Shown here: piece by piece, positions 23,550-31,974 of the stretch
How the letters are laid out: the number at the start of each line of letters is the position of its first letter
Numbering within the stretch: the first letter of the stretch is position 1
Assembly (NCBI GenBank): GCA_040905475.1
Contig: JBBDRM010000068.1
Location: 1-35,688, forward strand
Direction: 5' to 3'
DNA: 35,688 nt
DNA from: Actinomycetota bacterium
GTDB lineage: Bacteria; Actinomycetota; AC-67
Program-made: the position numbers and the translations under genes
The notes under the pieces: generated by a model
Told to the model about the DNA's origin: nothing
Seen by the model: the letters and a program-made list of their open reading frames with translations, nothing else
The model's database searches: none

Positions 23550-24956
23550 TCAAACAGGGCCGTCGTTCCTCCGCCGTCGTACGAAGCGTGTCGCGCCTGC
23601 GACTGCAGCGGCCGCTCCGCCCAGGGCCAGCGCACCAGAAAAGACCGCCTTCCAGGCTGAGTTGTCGGACGACTCCACCGGCGAGGCGGGCGTGGGTAAG
23701 AGCGAGGAGCCGGCCACAGCCGACGGCCCGGTGGACGGCGCGTATGAGGCGGGAGGCGTCACGCTGGGCGTCGTGGTGCGGTCCGTTCGGAACGGTCCCG
23801 TCACCTCGTAGGTGGCCCCCTTTCCGAAACTACGCTGGGAGCTGAAGTAGAAGCGATCTCCTGCCGGATTGAGCGCGGGACCGGCTAACTCCGAACCGTC
23901 GTGAACCGATCCCACCAGCTTGAGCAACCGGGCGACCCGACGCTCGGGCGTGATCATGACGATGTCGAGGTCGCCGCCGTCCTCGGCCACGAACACGTCA
24001 CCCGACCGCGGTGCCACATAGACGTTGTCGACCCCCATGAGGACACGCTGTGTGGTGGTGCCGTCGTACAACAGTTCGAGGGTCTCGTCGGCGGTACGGT
24101 AGGACCACACGCGGTCGTCGCCCTTGGTGGTGAAGTAGACGTTGCCCGAGTCGAACCAGCATCCCTCGCCGCCGTCGAAGGGCGTGCGCTCACTTACCTG
24201 CCGCCGCGTGGGCTCGGCGCGGAAGTATTCGGGATCCGGGATCGGACGCCAGGTGACGGCGCTCGCGGCCCCGGCATGCACGCGCGCGATGTCCTCGACT
24301 CGAGCGATCTCGAGCACGCCGGCGGCGAGGTTCGGGTAGTTCCTGGGCGTGAACCGATAGAAGCCCCCGTCGTCGCGGTCTTCCGTGAGATAGACGCGCC
24401 GCCCCTCGGGATCGACCGCGGCGGCCTCATGGGTGAACGTTCCCAGCTTGGAAAGCACGACGGGCGCGCGCTTCCCGGTGGGGTCGCACTCCCAGACCCG
24501 GCCTCGCGCGGTCTCTTCACACGAAAGCCACGTTCCCCACGGGGTGGGACCCCCCGCGCAGTTGCGCGAGGTGCCCTCGAGGATGCGGTACGCATCCGCG
24601 ATGTTTCCCACACTGTCGAAGCGAACAGCGCCGACACCGCCCGTGTCGTTCACCTCGCTGTTGGAGACGTAGATCCACCCGCCTTGATCGGCCGGATAGG
24701 TTGCGCCGCCGTCGGGGAAGTCGTGCCAGGTGTATGGGGTGTGGGCGACCCTTTGCCGGCTCAGCGCGATCAGACGGGACGTGAATCCTTCGGGAAGCAT
24801 GATCCCGTTCGCATCCGGATCCTTCAGATCTCCGTACGGCCCGGGGCCCGGCTGCGCGGGCGCGGCCAGCGCCGCACGCCATATCGATGGGCCGGCGATC
24901 GCGGCTCCCGTCGCGATCAGTCCGCTCCGGAGGAAGTCTCGCCGACCGACCTGCAT
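23550..24956 (-). CDS. PhoX-like alkaline phosphatase (DUF839), Tat-exported and membrane-anchored
   Basis: 468 residues. The Tat signal GRRDFLRSG is followed by a hydrophobic segment to about residue 32. The beta-propeller shows the PhoX signature NCAGGPTPWGTWLSCEE; C133 is where PhoX bridges its two irons, and E147/E148 match the calcium/iron ligands. Further propeller motifs include YLTEDRDDGGFYRFTP, EGCWFDSGNVYFTTKGD and VAEDGGDLDIV. A Pro/Thr/Ser linker then leads to a C-terminal transmembrane segment and RRRR near residue 461, with no LPxTG, so the protein is probably anchored outside the membrane by its tail. PhoX enzymes hydrolyse phosphomonoesters using Fe and Ca. Its start, 6 bases after the methyltransferase stop, has GGAGGGGGG. 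It is last in a three-gene operon. Confidence 0.8.
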   Translation of the reverse strand: MQVGRRDFLRSGLIATGAAIAGPSIWRAALAAPAQPGPGPYGDLKDPDANGIMLPEGFTSRLIALSRQRVAHTPYTWHDFPDGGATYPADQGGWIYVSNSEVNDTGGVGAVRFDSVGNIADAYRILEGTSRNCAGGPTPWGTWLSCEETARGRVWECDPTGKRAPVVLSKLGTFTHEAAAVDPEGRRVYLTEDRDDGGFYRFTPRNYPNLAAGVLEIARVEDIARVHAGAASAVTWRPIPDPEYFRAEPTRRQVSERTPFDGGEGCWFDSGNVYFTTKGDDRVWSYRTADETLELLYDGTTTQRVLMGVDNVYVAPRSGDVFVAEDGGDLDIVMITPERRVARLLKLVGSVHDGSELAGPALNPAGDRFYFSSQRSFGKGATYEVTGPFRTDRTTTPSVTPPASYAPSTGPSAVAGSSLLPTPASPVESSDNSAWKAVFSGALALGGAAAAVAGATRFVRRRRNDGPV

Positions 24957-24962
24957 TCCGGA

Positions 24963-25760
24963 TCAGCCCCCCTCCGGTCGGCGACCGATCGCGTAGACGA
25001 CCTCCGAGCGTTCCGCGAAGTCTTCAGGGGCCAGGGCGTCGAGCCGTTCGCGGATCCGGCGCAGGCTTTCCATCTGGCGGTCGGGCTCCAGCCGGTCCAG
25101 CCGGCGCCGTACCGGCCCGCCGGCCATGAAACGGAAGTAGTCGTCCACCGGCCAGATGAGGTCGAGCCGGTTGGTCCAGGTCTCGACGTCTTCGAAGCCT
25201 GCCGCACGGAACAGTCCTGCGAGCTTCTCGGTCGTGTTCGAGAGGTCGCGCCGGTTGAGCGGCGATCCGGGATCCGGCGGTGCCCCGGCCGCATCGAGCT
25301 CTGATCCCCAGACCCGGTCTGCGATCACCTCGGGCTCGTCGCCCCACGTAGCCACCCCGATCCGCGCCCCCGGTCGCAGCACGCGATGGGCCTCGGCGAG
25401 CACGCCGGGCGGGTCGGGCACCGTGAAGATGACGAACGCCATGACGGCCGCGTCTACCGACGCCGGCTCGAGGGCGATCGCCTGGGCGTCCATCACGGCG
25501 AACATCGCGGGATGGGAGGCCTGCCGGATCATGCCCTCCGAGCGGTCGATCGCGACGATCCGCGCCCGTGGAGCGAATGCGGCGATGTCGGCGAGGAGCG
25601 TCCCCGTCCCGGTGCCGAGGTCGAGGAAGGTCGTCGCATCGCTCGGCTGCAGCCGTTCGAGCAGTTGCCGCCCCATCGGCTGCAGCACCGGAGCCCATAG
25701 CTCCGCGTAGTCGAACGCCCGCGCGCTGTACGCGTCTGCGAGCTGGCGGACGGCGTCCAT
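24963..25760 (-). CDS. Class I SAM-dependent methyltransferase
   Basis: 265 residues. Motif I is LDLGTGTGTLLADIA near residues 52-66; then IVAIDRSEGMIRQA (acidic end of strand 2), MDAQAIALEPASVDAAVMAF (motif II) and EAHRVLRPGARIGVATWG. This is the UbiE/Methyltransf_11 type for small-molecule substrates. ATG 25760 overlaps the upstream stop by one base (TGATG), giving the start; a longer open frame reaches 26069 but is upstream-gene overlap. The C-terminal third is a substrate-binding cap with WPVDDYFRFMAGGPV. The substrate is unknown; neighbours are a CGSGG/CAHC protein and PhoX. Confidence 0.88.
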   Translation of the reverse strand: MDAVRQLADAYSARAFDYAELWAPVLQPMGRQLLERLQPSDATTFLDLGTGTGTLLADIAAFAPRARIVAIDRSEGMIRQASHPAMFAVMDAQAIALEPASVDAAVMAFVIFTVPDPPGVLAEAHRVLRPGARIGVATWGDEPEVIADRVWGSELDAAGAPPDPGSPLNRRDLSNTTEKLAGLFRAAGFEDVETWTNRLDLIWPVDDYFRFMAGGPVRRRLDRLEPDRQMESLRRIRERLDALAPEDFAERSEVVYAIGRRPEGG

Positions 25761-26410
25761 CAAGGCAACTTTTCCTTCCCGATGCGCCGGAAGATCTCCT
25801 GCGGGATCGACGCCGGATCTTTGTAGACGTGATGAACGCAGCGCTCGCCGGGACGCTCCGGCGGGAACTCGATGGTGACGGGCACGCCGGTGGATTCGAT
25901 CGGCTCGATCTCGTTGTTGACGGAACAGTGCGCGCAGTAGACCGGCAGCGTTTCCCGGCCGAACGTGACCGGCGTCGGTCCGTGGATCGTCAGGTAGTCC
26001 CGCGGCGCAGCGTAGGCGCCGTCGTCGATGAGCTTCCCGCCCGAGCCGCATCGGAACGAGGCCACCCACTTCTCGTCGTCCTCCGACAGCTCGACGTCGG
26101 CGCCGTTCGCTTTCATGGCTCGCACGAGCCCCTCGAGACGCACCCCCGGCTCCACCGCCGCGTAGCCCGCCCGGCGCTCACGCAGGTACCGCTCGCCGAA
26201 GTCGCGCAGGGCCTCCTCGACGGCAGGCTCGCCCATGCGGCGCCCGATGAAGGACAGGAGCGAGGTGATCCAGTTGATCGAGTAGTCCTTGTTCCGGAGC
26301 CAGTCGGCTTCCATCGCCTTCAGGAGCTTCTTCGCGCCTTCTGCGTCGCCGCGGTCGATCGCCTCCTCGACGAGCGTCCGGGTCGGCGTCTCCAGATCGT
26401 GCCGTTCCAT
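25760..26410 (-). CDS. Conserved protein with CGSGG and CAHC motifs, unknown function
   Basis: 216 residues, soluble, no signal. An N-terminal helical part (DRGDAEGAKKLLKAMEADWLRNKDYSINWITSLLSFIGRRMG) leads to SFRCGSGGKLIDDGAY, TPVTFGRETLPVYCAHCSVNNEIEPIE and a C-terminal HHVYKDPASIPQEIFRRIG. The three cysteines, in CGSGG and CAHC, plus the HH pair are suited to bind a metal; I recall the same three-part pattern in proteins of unknown function. ATG 26410 follows GGTGAGGGG; GTG 26416 is two codons upstream. It is the first gene of an operon with a methyltransferase and PhoX-like protein, divergent from the thiolase-like gene. Confidence 0.65.
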   Translation of the reverse strand: MERHDLETPTRTLVEEAIDRGDAEGAKKLLKAMEADWLRNKDYSINWITSLLSFIGRRMGEPAVEEALRDFGERYLRERRAGYAAVEPGVRLEGLVRAMKANGADVELSEDDEKWVASFRCGSGGKLIDDGAYAAPRDYLTIHGPTPVTFGRETLPVYCAHCSVNNEIEPIESTGVPVTIEFPPERPGERCVHHVYKDPASIPQEIFRRIGKEKLP

Positions 26411-26444
26411 GTACACCCCTCACCCTTGTGCCCGGCTTTCGGAC

Positions 26445-26450
26445 ACCCTA
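26445..26450 (-). promoter_or_regulatory. Predicted -10 box of the CGSGG-protein operon
   Basis: TAGGGT on the minus strand (26450-26445), 34 bases before ATG 26410 with a ribosome site in between. The -35 region would fall inside the dyad at 26459-26482. Confidence 0.35.
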
Positions 26451-26458
26451 GACCGCAA

Positions 26459-26482
26459 CCAACTGACACGCGGGTCAGTTGG
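26459..26482. promoter_or_regulatory. Operator-like dyad CCAACTGAC-N6-GTCAGTTGG in a divergent promoter
   Basis: Perfect 9-bp inverted arms with a 6-base spacer, between divergently transcribed 26410 and 26503. It overlaps the candidate -35 (CTGACA 26463-26468) of the plus-strand promoter, whose -10 TACACT (26487-26492) is 18 bases on. A repressor of TetR type is the usual reader of this architecture. Confidence 0.5.
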
Positions 26483-26486
26483 GACC

Positions 26487-26492
26487 TACACT
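26487..26492 (+). promoter_or_regulatory. -10 box of the thiolase-like/acyl-CoA dehydrogenase operon
   Basis: TACACT ends 10 bases before ATG 26503. There is no convincing ribosome site in the short leader, so initiation is leaderless or nearly so. Confidence 0.45.
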
Positions 26493-26502
26493 TTCCGACG
26501 GG

Positions 26503-27663
26503 ATGAGCATCTCGGGGAAGACCGCGATCGCGGGGGTCGGCGTCACGGCTTTCGGGAAGCTCCCGGGCCGCAGCGCGTGGAGCCTCCAGACCGAAGCCGT
26601 GAAGCGCGCGATCGACGACGCCGGGTTGACCAAGGCGGACATCGACGGCTTGCTGACCGCTCCGCCCTTGGCCGAGCCACTCCTTCTCCATGCCGAGCAG
26701 CTCGGCGGGAAGCTCGGCCTGCGCACCAACTACCTGTCTCAGAAGTTCATCGGCGGGGCGACCGCCGTCGCGCTGGTCGCCGAGGCCGCCCTGGCCGTCG
26801 AGGCGGGGCTCTGCGAGGTCGCGGTGTGCGTCTACGGCGAGAACGCCAAGACCGGCCTGCCGATGCTTTTCGGCCGCGCCCAGATGGGCCGCGGGCAGGC
26901 GCCCTCGGACGACATCGCCTACGGGCTGGCCGGCGGCCCGATCATGGAGGCGCGCGCCGCGAAGCGATACATGAACGAGTTCGGCGTCACCGAGGAGATG
27001 CTCGGATCCGTCGCGGTCGCCTTCCGCGAGCATGCCTCGCGCAACCCCGGCGCGACCTACCGCGATCCGCTGACGATCGAGCAGTACCTCCAGAACCGGT
27101 ACGTGTCCGAGCCCTTGCGGGTCCTCGACTGCACGATCGGCGCATCCGACGGCGCGGTCGCGGTCGTCGTGACGAGCAGCGAGCGGGCGCGAGACCTCGC
27201 CAAGCCGCCCGCCGTCATCGCCGGCGCCGGCGTCGCCGCCAACCTCCAAGGCTTGTCGGACCCCGATCACTACACGAGCTACCCCGGCGCCCGCTCCGCG
27301 GCGACCGCCTATCGCATGGCCGGCCTCGAGCCCGAGGACGTGGACGTCGCGCAGTTCTACGACTGCTTCACCTCCACCGTGCTGATCACGATGGAGGATT
27401 ACGGTTTCTGCAAGCGCGGCGAGGCGGGCCCGTTCGCGCTCGAAGGAAATCTGAAGCGCGGCGGCGCGCTGCCCTCGAATACCAGCGGTGGGATGCTCTC
27501 CGAGGCGAACCTCGTCGGGTGGAACGTGCTCGCCGAAGGGGTGCGCCAGATCCGCGGTGAGTCGACCTCGCAGGTGGACGACGCCGAGGTCTGCGTCGTC
27601 GCCGGGCAGGGCGGCTTCCACGCCGCGCACGCCACGCTGCTCCTCACGAAAGGCGCCGCCTGA
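26503..27663 (+). CDS. Thiolase-fold protein lacking the nucleophilic Cys (SCP-x/Ltp2-like)
   Basis: 386 residues of the thiolase-like lipid-transfer family. The fold is intact (AIAGVGVTAFGK start, IDGLL, YDCFTSTVLITMEDYGF near residue 286), but where thiolases have the nucleophilic Cys the sequence reads KFIGGATAV (residues 81-89), and the GGxxxxGHP loop reads GGMLSEANLVG, so His is lost too. This is the state of Ltp2-type retro-aldolases, which cleave C-C bonds of acyl-CoAs using Tyr residues and need a DUF35 partner; that partner follows immediately. ATG 26503 is chosen over an upstream TTG because of the -10 box spacing. The stop overlaps the next ATG. A role in steroid-like or branched side-chain cleavage is inference. 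Confidence 0.8.
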   Translation: MSISGKTAIAGVGVTAFGKLPGRSAWSLQTEAVKRAIDDAGLTKADIDGLLTAPPLAEPLLLHAEQLGGKLGLRTNYLSQKFIGGATAVALVAEAALAVEAGLCEVAVCVYGENAKTGLPMLFGRAQMGRGQAPSDDIAYGLAGGPIMEARAAKRYMNEFGVTEEMLGSVAVAFREHASRNPGATYRDPLTIEQYLQNRYVSEPLRVLDCTIGASDGAVAVVVTSSERARDLAKPPAVIAGAGVAANLQGLSDPDHYTSYPGARSAATAYRMAGLEPEDVDVAQFYDCFTSTVLITMEDYGFCKRGEAGPFALEGNLKRGGALPSNTSGGMLSEANLVGWNVLAEGVRQIRGESTSQVDDAEVCVVAGQGGFHAAHATLLLTKGAA

Positions 27664-28106
27664 TGCCGCACACGCTTACCGAGCTGGTCGCCGGCGCCGC
27701 GCCGATCGTCGTCGAGGAGACGCGCGGCTACTGGGAAGGCACGCTGGCCGAGGAGCTGCGGGTGCAGACGTGCAATGAGTGCGGCAACGTGCAGATGCCG
27801 TGGGGACCGTGCTGCACGCGATGCCTGTCGCAGGATCTCGGCTCGATCGTCGCGTCGGGCCGCGGACGCGTCTTCTCGTTCACCGTCGTGCGCCAGGCGA
27901 TCCACCCGAACTTCTCGGCGCAGGTCCCGTACGTGATCGCCGACATCGAGCTCGAAGAAGGGCCGATCATGACTTCCAACGTCACCGACTGCCCGGTCGA
28001 GGACGTCAGGATCGGCATGCCCGTGCAGCTCTGGTTCGACAACGAGATGGAAGACGCGTTCCATACCAAGCTGCGACTCCCGAAGTTCCGTCCGGCGAAG
28101 GGTTAG
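27663..28106 (+). CDS. DUF35 OB-fold zinc-ribbon protein, partner of the thiolase-like protein
   Basis: 147 residues. An N-terminal helix (GYWEGTLAEELRVQ) leads into a rubredoxin-like zinc ribbon: C37-x2-C40 and C51-x2-C54, followed by an OB fold (GRGRVFSFTVVRQAIHPNF, PYVIADIELEEGP, VGMPVQLWF-like RIGMPVQLWFDN). DUF35 proteins bind acyl-CoA and are required by partner thiolase-fold lyases and hydroxymethylglutaryl/acetyl-CoA enzymes. ATG 27663 overlaps the thiolase-like stop by one base, the typical gene pair. It is likely to form a heterocomplex with it. Confidence 0.88.
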   Translation: MPHTLTELVAGAAPIVVEETRGYWEGTLAEELRVQTCNECGNVQMPWGPCCTRCLSQDLGSIVASGRGRVFSFTVVRQAIHPNFSAQVPYVIADIELEEGPIMTSNVTDCPVEDVRIGMPVQLWFDNEMEDAFHTKLRLPKFRPAKG

Positions 28107-28108
28107 TC

Positions 28109-29251
28109 ATGGACTTCACGTTCACGCCCGAGCAGGAAGCGTTCCGCGAGATGCTCCGCGACTTCATCAAGCGCGAGTGCCCGCCCGACCTCGACCGCCG
28201 CCTCGACGACGAAGGGCGCTACCCGTTCGAGCTCGTCGACAAGGTCGTCGAGACCGGCCTGCTCGGGCTGCCGTTCCCCGAGGAGTACGGCGGCACCGGC
28301 GGCGGCGTGATGGAGTTCGTGATCGCGATGGAGGAGGTTTGCTACGGGAGCGCCGCCGTCGCGTCGATCTTCATCCTCCCGGCGTTCTTCGCCGGCGAGA
28401 TGATCTATTACAACGGCTCGGAGGAGCAGAAGAAGGAGTGGCTCCCGCAGATCGCGCAGGGGAAGGTGCGCGGCTGCTTCGGGCTCACCGAGCCCAACGC
28501 CGGGTCCGACGCCGTTCACATCGAGACTCGCGCGACCAAAGACGGAGACCACTACGTCATCAACGGCCAGAAGACGATGATCTCCGGCGTCGACATCGCG
28601 ACCCACATGATGCTCGCGACGAACACGAGTCCCGGCGGCGACTACTCGGGGATGACGATCTTCATGCTCCCTATGGATACTCCCGGGATCCGCTTCCGGC
28701 GGCTCGGCAAGATCGGCAGCGAGATCATCGGGCTGTTCGAGGTCTTCTTCGACGACGTCCGGATCCCCGAGGCGATGGTCATGGGCGGGCCCGAGATGGT
28801 GAACCAGGGCTGGCTCCAGCTCATGAAGCAGCTGGATCTGGAGCGGATCATGATCGCGGCGCAGTACACCGCGATGGCGCGCAAGGCCACCGACGATGCG
28901 ATCGCGTACGCGAAGCAGCGGGTGCAGTTCGGCAAGCCGATCATCGGTTATCAGATGATCCAGCAGCTGCTCGCCGACATGACGATCGGCGCGCAGACCT
29001 GCCGGCTGATCACCTACTACGCGGCATGGCTCAAGGCGACCGGCCAGCCGTGCAACGTCGAGGCGAGCCAGGCGAAGGTCTACGCGACCGAGACGGCGCG
29101 CAAGGTGTGTATCGACGGCATGCAGGTGATGGGCGGCTACGGCTACCTGAGGGAGTTCGACATGCAGCGGCTCGTGCGCGACTCGCTCCTCGGCCCGATC
29201 GGGGGCGGGACGAACCAGATCCAGCGCCTGATCATCGGGAAGAACCTATGA
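28109..29251 (+). CDS. Acyl-CoA dehydrogenase, catalytic Glu in the isovaleryl-CoA-dehydrogenase position
   Basis: 380 residues, FAD-dependent, oxidising acyl-CoA to 2-enoyl-CoA. The FAD/substrate motif FGLTEPNAGSD is around residues 124-134, with KTMISG and VQFGKPI later. At the site of the MCAD base the sequence is GGGTNQIQR (Gly for Glu), while E245 in LDLERIMIA matches the base of isovaleryl-CoA dehydrogenase, so it should be active. ATG 28109 lies two bases after the DUF35 stop; no clear ribosome site is required because of coupling. It overlaps the second dehydrogenase by four bases, suggesting a heteromeric pair like the alpha2beta2 enzymes of steroid side-chain degradation, which is inference. 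Confidence 0.92.
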   Translation: MDFTFTPEQEAFREMLRDFIKRECPPDLDRRLDDEGRYPFELVDKVVETGLLGLPFPEEYGGTGGGVMEFVIAMEEVCYGSAAVASIFILPAFFAGEMIYYNGSEEQKKEWLPQIAQGKVRGCFGLTEPNAGSDAVHIETRATKDGDHYVINGQKTMISGVDIATHMMLATNTSPGGDYSGMTIFMLPMDTPGIRFRRLGKIGSEIIGLFEVFFDDVRIPEAMVMGGPEMVNQGWLQLMKQLDLERIMIAAQYTAMARKATDDAIAYAKQRVQFGKPIIGYQMIQQLLADMTIGAQTCRLITYYAAWLKATGQPCNVEASQAKVYATETARKVCIDGMQVMGGYGYLREFDMQRLVRDSLLGPIGGGTNQIQRLIIGKNL

Positions 29252-30396
29252 ACCACAACGTCTCCGACGACATCAAGCAGCTCCTGCAGGGAGTGCGTGC
29301 GTTCGTCGCGCGGGAGATCACGCCGCTGACCGACCAGCACGCGCAGCTCCTCGCCGGCGAGGAGATCACCACCGAGATCTTCGAGCTCTGCCGTCAGGTC
29401 CAGCGCGCGAGCCTCGCCGCGGGCTACTTCGCCATGTTCATGCCGTCGGAGATCGGCGGATCGGACCTGGGCGAGTACGAGATGTGCCTCGTCCGTGAAG
29501 AGGTGTCCCGCTCGGCGCAGAACCACCTGGCCATGCTGATGCTCGGCGATCTGCCGTTCGGTCCGAACAAGATGCTCCACGCGCTCGCGACCGAGCACCA
29601 GCGCGAGAAGTATCTGATGCCGCTCATGCGCGCCGAGGTCACGACCGGCATCGCGCTGACGGAACCCGAAGCCGGATCCGACCTGGCGGCGATCCGCACC
29701 ACGGCGCGGGCGGTCGACGGTGGCTGGGTCCTGAACGGCGGGAAGCACTTCATCTCCAACGCGCCGTTCGCCGACTTCCTCCAGGTGCTGGCGAAGACGC
29801 CCGAGGGTGGCTTCTCGATGTTCCTGGTCGACCGCGACGCGTACCGGATCGGCTCGGTCCAGCACACGATGGGCGGCGACGACCTGCAGGCCGAGGTCGT
29901 GTTCGACGACTCTTTCGTGCCCGAGCAAAACATCATCGGCGAGCCCGGTAAGGCCTTCGCGTACGCCGTGCAGTTCCTCGGAAACGAGCGGCTGGCGATG
30001 GCGTCGTTCGCGATCGGGATGGCCGACCTCGCGCTTCGTCTGATGAAGGATTACTCCAAGCAACGCGTCACCTTCGGCAAGCCGTTGTCCGAGAACCAGG
30101 CGATCCAATGGATGGTCGCCGACTCCGAGACCGAGCTCTACGCCGCGCGTTCGATGTGCTACGACGCCGCGCAGCGCGCCGACCACGGCGAGGACGTGTT
30201 CAAAGAGATCGCGATGGCGAAGCTGTACTGCTCGGAGATGGTCGGCCACGTGGTCGATCGCGCCGTCCAGGTGTTCGGCGGGATCGGCTACACGCGCGGG
30301 CACACCGTGGAGCGACTCTACCGCCTGGCGCGCGTCATGCGGATCGCCGGCGGATCGTCCGAGATCCAGCGGATGATCATCGCGCGTATGAGCTAA
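29248..30396 (+). CDS. Acyl-CoA dehydrogenase, second of a coupled pair
   Basis: 382 residues. ALTEPEAGSD (residues 136-145), KHFISNA, QRVTFGKPLSENQAIQ and a C-terminal GGSSEIQRMIIARMS mark the family. The base at the C-terminal site is again Gly (AGGSSEIQR), and E247 in LGNERLAMA occupies the alternative position, so both members of the pair can be catalytic. The ATGA overlap couples it to the preceding dehydrogenase. It is the last gene of the thiolase-like operon; the next gene starts 63 bases later with its own ribosome site. Confidence 0.92.
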   Translation: MNHNVSDDIKQLLQGVRAFVAREITPLTDQHAQLLAGEEITTEIFELCRQVQRASLAAGYFAMFMPSEIGGSDLGEYEMCLVREEVSRSAQNHLAMLMLGDLPFGPNKMLHALATEHQREKYLMPLMRAEVTTGIALTEPEAGSDLAAIRTTARAVDGGWVLNGGKHFISNAPFADFLQVLAKTPEGGFSMFLVDRDAYRIGSVQHTMGGDDLQAEVVFDDSFVPEQNIIGEPGKAFAYAVQFLGNERLAMASFAIGMADLALRLMKDYSKQRVTFGKPLSENQAIQWMVADSETELYAARSMCYDAAQRADHGEDVFKEIAMAKLYCSEMVGHVVDRAVQVFGGIGYTRGHTVERLYRLARVMRIAGGSSEIQRMIIARMS

Positions 30397-30459
30397 AGGG
30401 CAGGAAGCCGAAGCCCCGGCGGCGAACCAAAAGGCGTCATCCCCAATCCAGGAGGTTCC

Positions 30460-31974
30460 GTGCGCCGCGTCCTCATAGCTCCAGCACTACTGATCGCTGT
30501 GGTTGCCTCCCTGACGCCGGCGCGTTCCGCCGTCGGAGCGGTCTACCTGGTCGGCGCCGCCGCGCGTGACATCAGCCCGATCGGCTGGGGAGAGATCAAC
30601 CTCGGCGGCTTCGGGTTGGGCGATGGGACGTCGCCGGTCAGCCAGGCGATCGGGCCGGGCCGCAAAGGCTCGTTCGAGGGGGAGCACATCGGCGCCCGGG
30701 CCATCGTCGTCCAGGACCAGGAGACGGGGACGGCCATCGCGATGGCGACGGTCGAAACCCAGGGCATGTTCGCCGCATACGAGAACGACCCCGACGCCGG
30801 CCTCTACGCGATCGAGCAGCGCGTCGCGGCCGACATCCCGGACCTCCCCGTGTCCAACATCGTCATCTCGAACAACCACACCCACTCTGGGCCCGACGCG
30901 ATCGGAGCCTGGGGCTTCATCCCGCACGACTATCTCGCCTTTATCGCCGATCAGATCGTCGCGGCGATCGAAGAGGCATACGCGACGCGCCGGGCCGCGA
31001 CGATCGTGGCCGGTGCCGACGACGCGCCCGACCTCATCTACAACATGACTTGCACGGAGGCGCTCAACCAAGACGCCGAGAGTAACTTCCCGAACAACAT
31101 CTGCACCCCGTTCGAGGATTCGAAGGACTCGTGGATGCGCGTGCTGCAGGCGCGCGATGCGACCACCGGACAGGTCATCACGACCGTGGCGTCGTACGCG
31201 GCGCACGCGACTCTGGGCGGTGGTTCCGGCGTGCACGGCGACTGGCCGCAGTTCCTCTCCGAGGCCCTGACGGCCACATACGGCGGCGTGGGGATCGCGT
31301 TCCAAGGGACGAACGGTCGCATCCAGCCCTGCCGCCCGCGCTGCTCGTTCACCGACCCGTCGAAGCCCGGCTACGAGATCGCCGACCGACGGACCGCGTA
31401 CTCGACGATGCTCATGTACCACGTCGGTAAGGCGCTCGCAGGTGCTCCGCCGGTGAGCGGTCCCGTTTCGGCAGCGAAGGCGCTGATCCGGCACGAGGCG
31501 GTGAACCCGTTCCTGCTTGCGCTCCTACTCAAGGGCGAGGCGGTCGGCGCGCCGATCCAACGCGCGCGGAGCGCCCCGTGGCTGGTCGGCAACACCATCG
31601 GTACTTTCGTCTCGGCGCTGCGCATCGGCGACCTCCTGATCAACGGCGCGCCGGGTGAGCCGTACCCGAACATCGCGGCCGGTGTGGTGGAGGCGACCAA
31701 CGTCCCCGCCCAGCGGCATTGGACCTTGGCGCTCGCGGACGATCAACTCGGCTACCTGATCGCTCCCGCAGAGGCGTATCCGGCGATCGCCGCGCAGATC
31801 GCGGTGAACGACAACGCGATCTTCAACGCGTCACCGACGATCGGCGATCACGTGATGTGTGCCCAGATCCGGCTGGCGCGCGAGATCGGGTTCGTGTTCA
31901 AGCGGCTGCTTCCGGATCCGCGATGCCTCGTCTGGGACGCCGTGGACTCGCTGGGCGACCCGCTCGGCGGTTAG
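30460..31974 (+). CDS. Secreted neutral/alkaline ceramidase-like hydrolase
   Basis: 504 residues from GTG 30460, which follows a perfect AGGAGGT. Residues 1-26 form a Sec signal peptide (hydrophobic LLIAVVASL, Ala-rich end). The zinc motif NNHTHSGPD (H140-x-H142) and SYAAHATL match the ceramidase N-terminal domain, and GAPGEPYP near residue 390 and QLGYL follow family order. In ceramidases a Ser before Asp is the nucleophile (SSD); here the segment reads VHGDWPQ, so that Ser is absent. It may therefore be another amidase or phosphoesterase-like enzyme. The Ig-like C-terminal domain is not clear. It converges with the AMP ligase, their stops overlapping by three bases. Confidence 0.6.
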   Translation: MRRVLIAPALLIAVVASLTPARSAVGAVYLVGAAARDISPIGWGEINLGGFGLGDGTSPVSQAIGPGRKGSFEGEHIGARAIVVQDQETGTAIAMATVETQGMFAAYENDPDAGLYAIEQRVAADIPDLPVSNIVISNNHTHSGPDAIGAWGFIPHDYLAFIADQIVAAIEEAYATRRAATIVAGADDAPDLIYNMTCTEALNQDAESNFPNNICTPFEDSKDSWMRVLQARDATTGQVITTVASYAAHATLGGGSGVHGDWPQFLSEALTATYGGVGIAFQGTNGRIQPCRPRCSFTDPSKPGYEIADRRTAYSTMLMYHVGKALAGAPPVSGPVSAAKALIRHEAVNPFLLALLLKGEAVGAPIQRARSAPWLVGNTIGTFVSALRIGDLLINGAPGEPYPNIAAGVVEATNVPAQRHWTLALADDQLGYLIAPAEAYPAIAAQIAVNDNAIFNASPTIGDHVMCAQIRLAREIGFVFKRLLPDPRCLVWDAVDSLGDPLGG

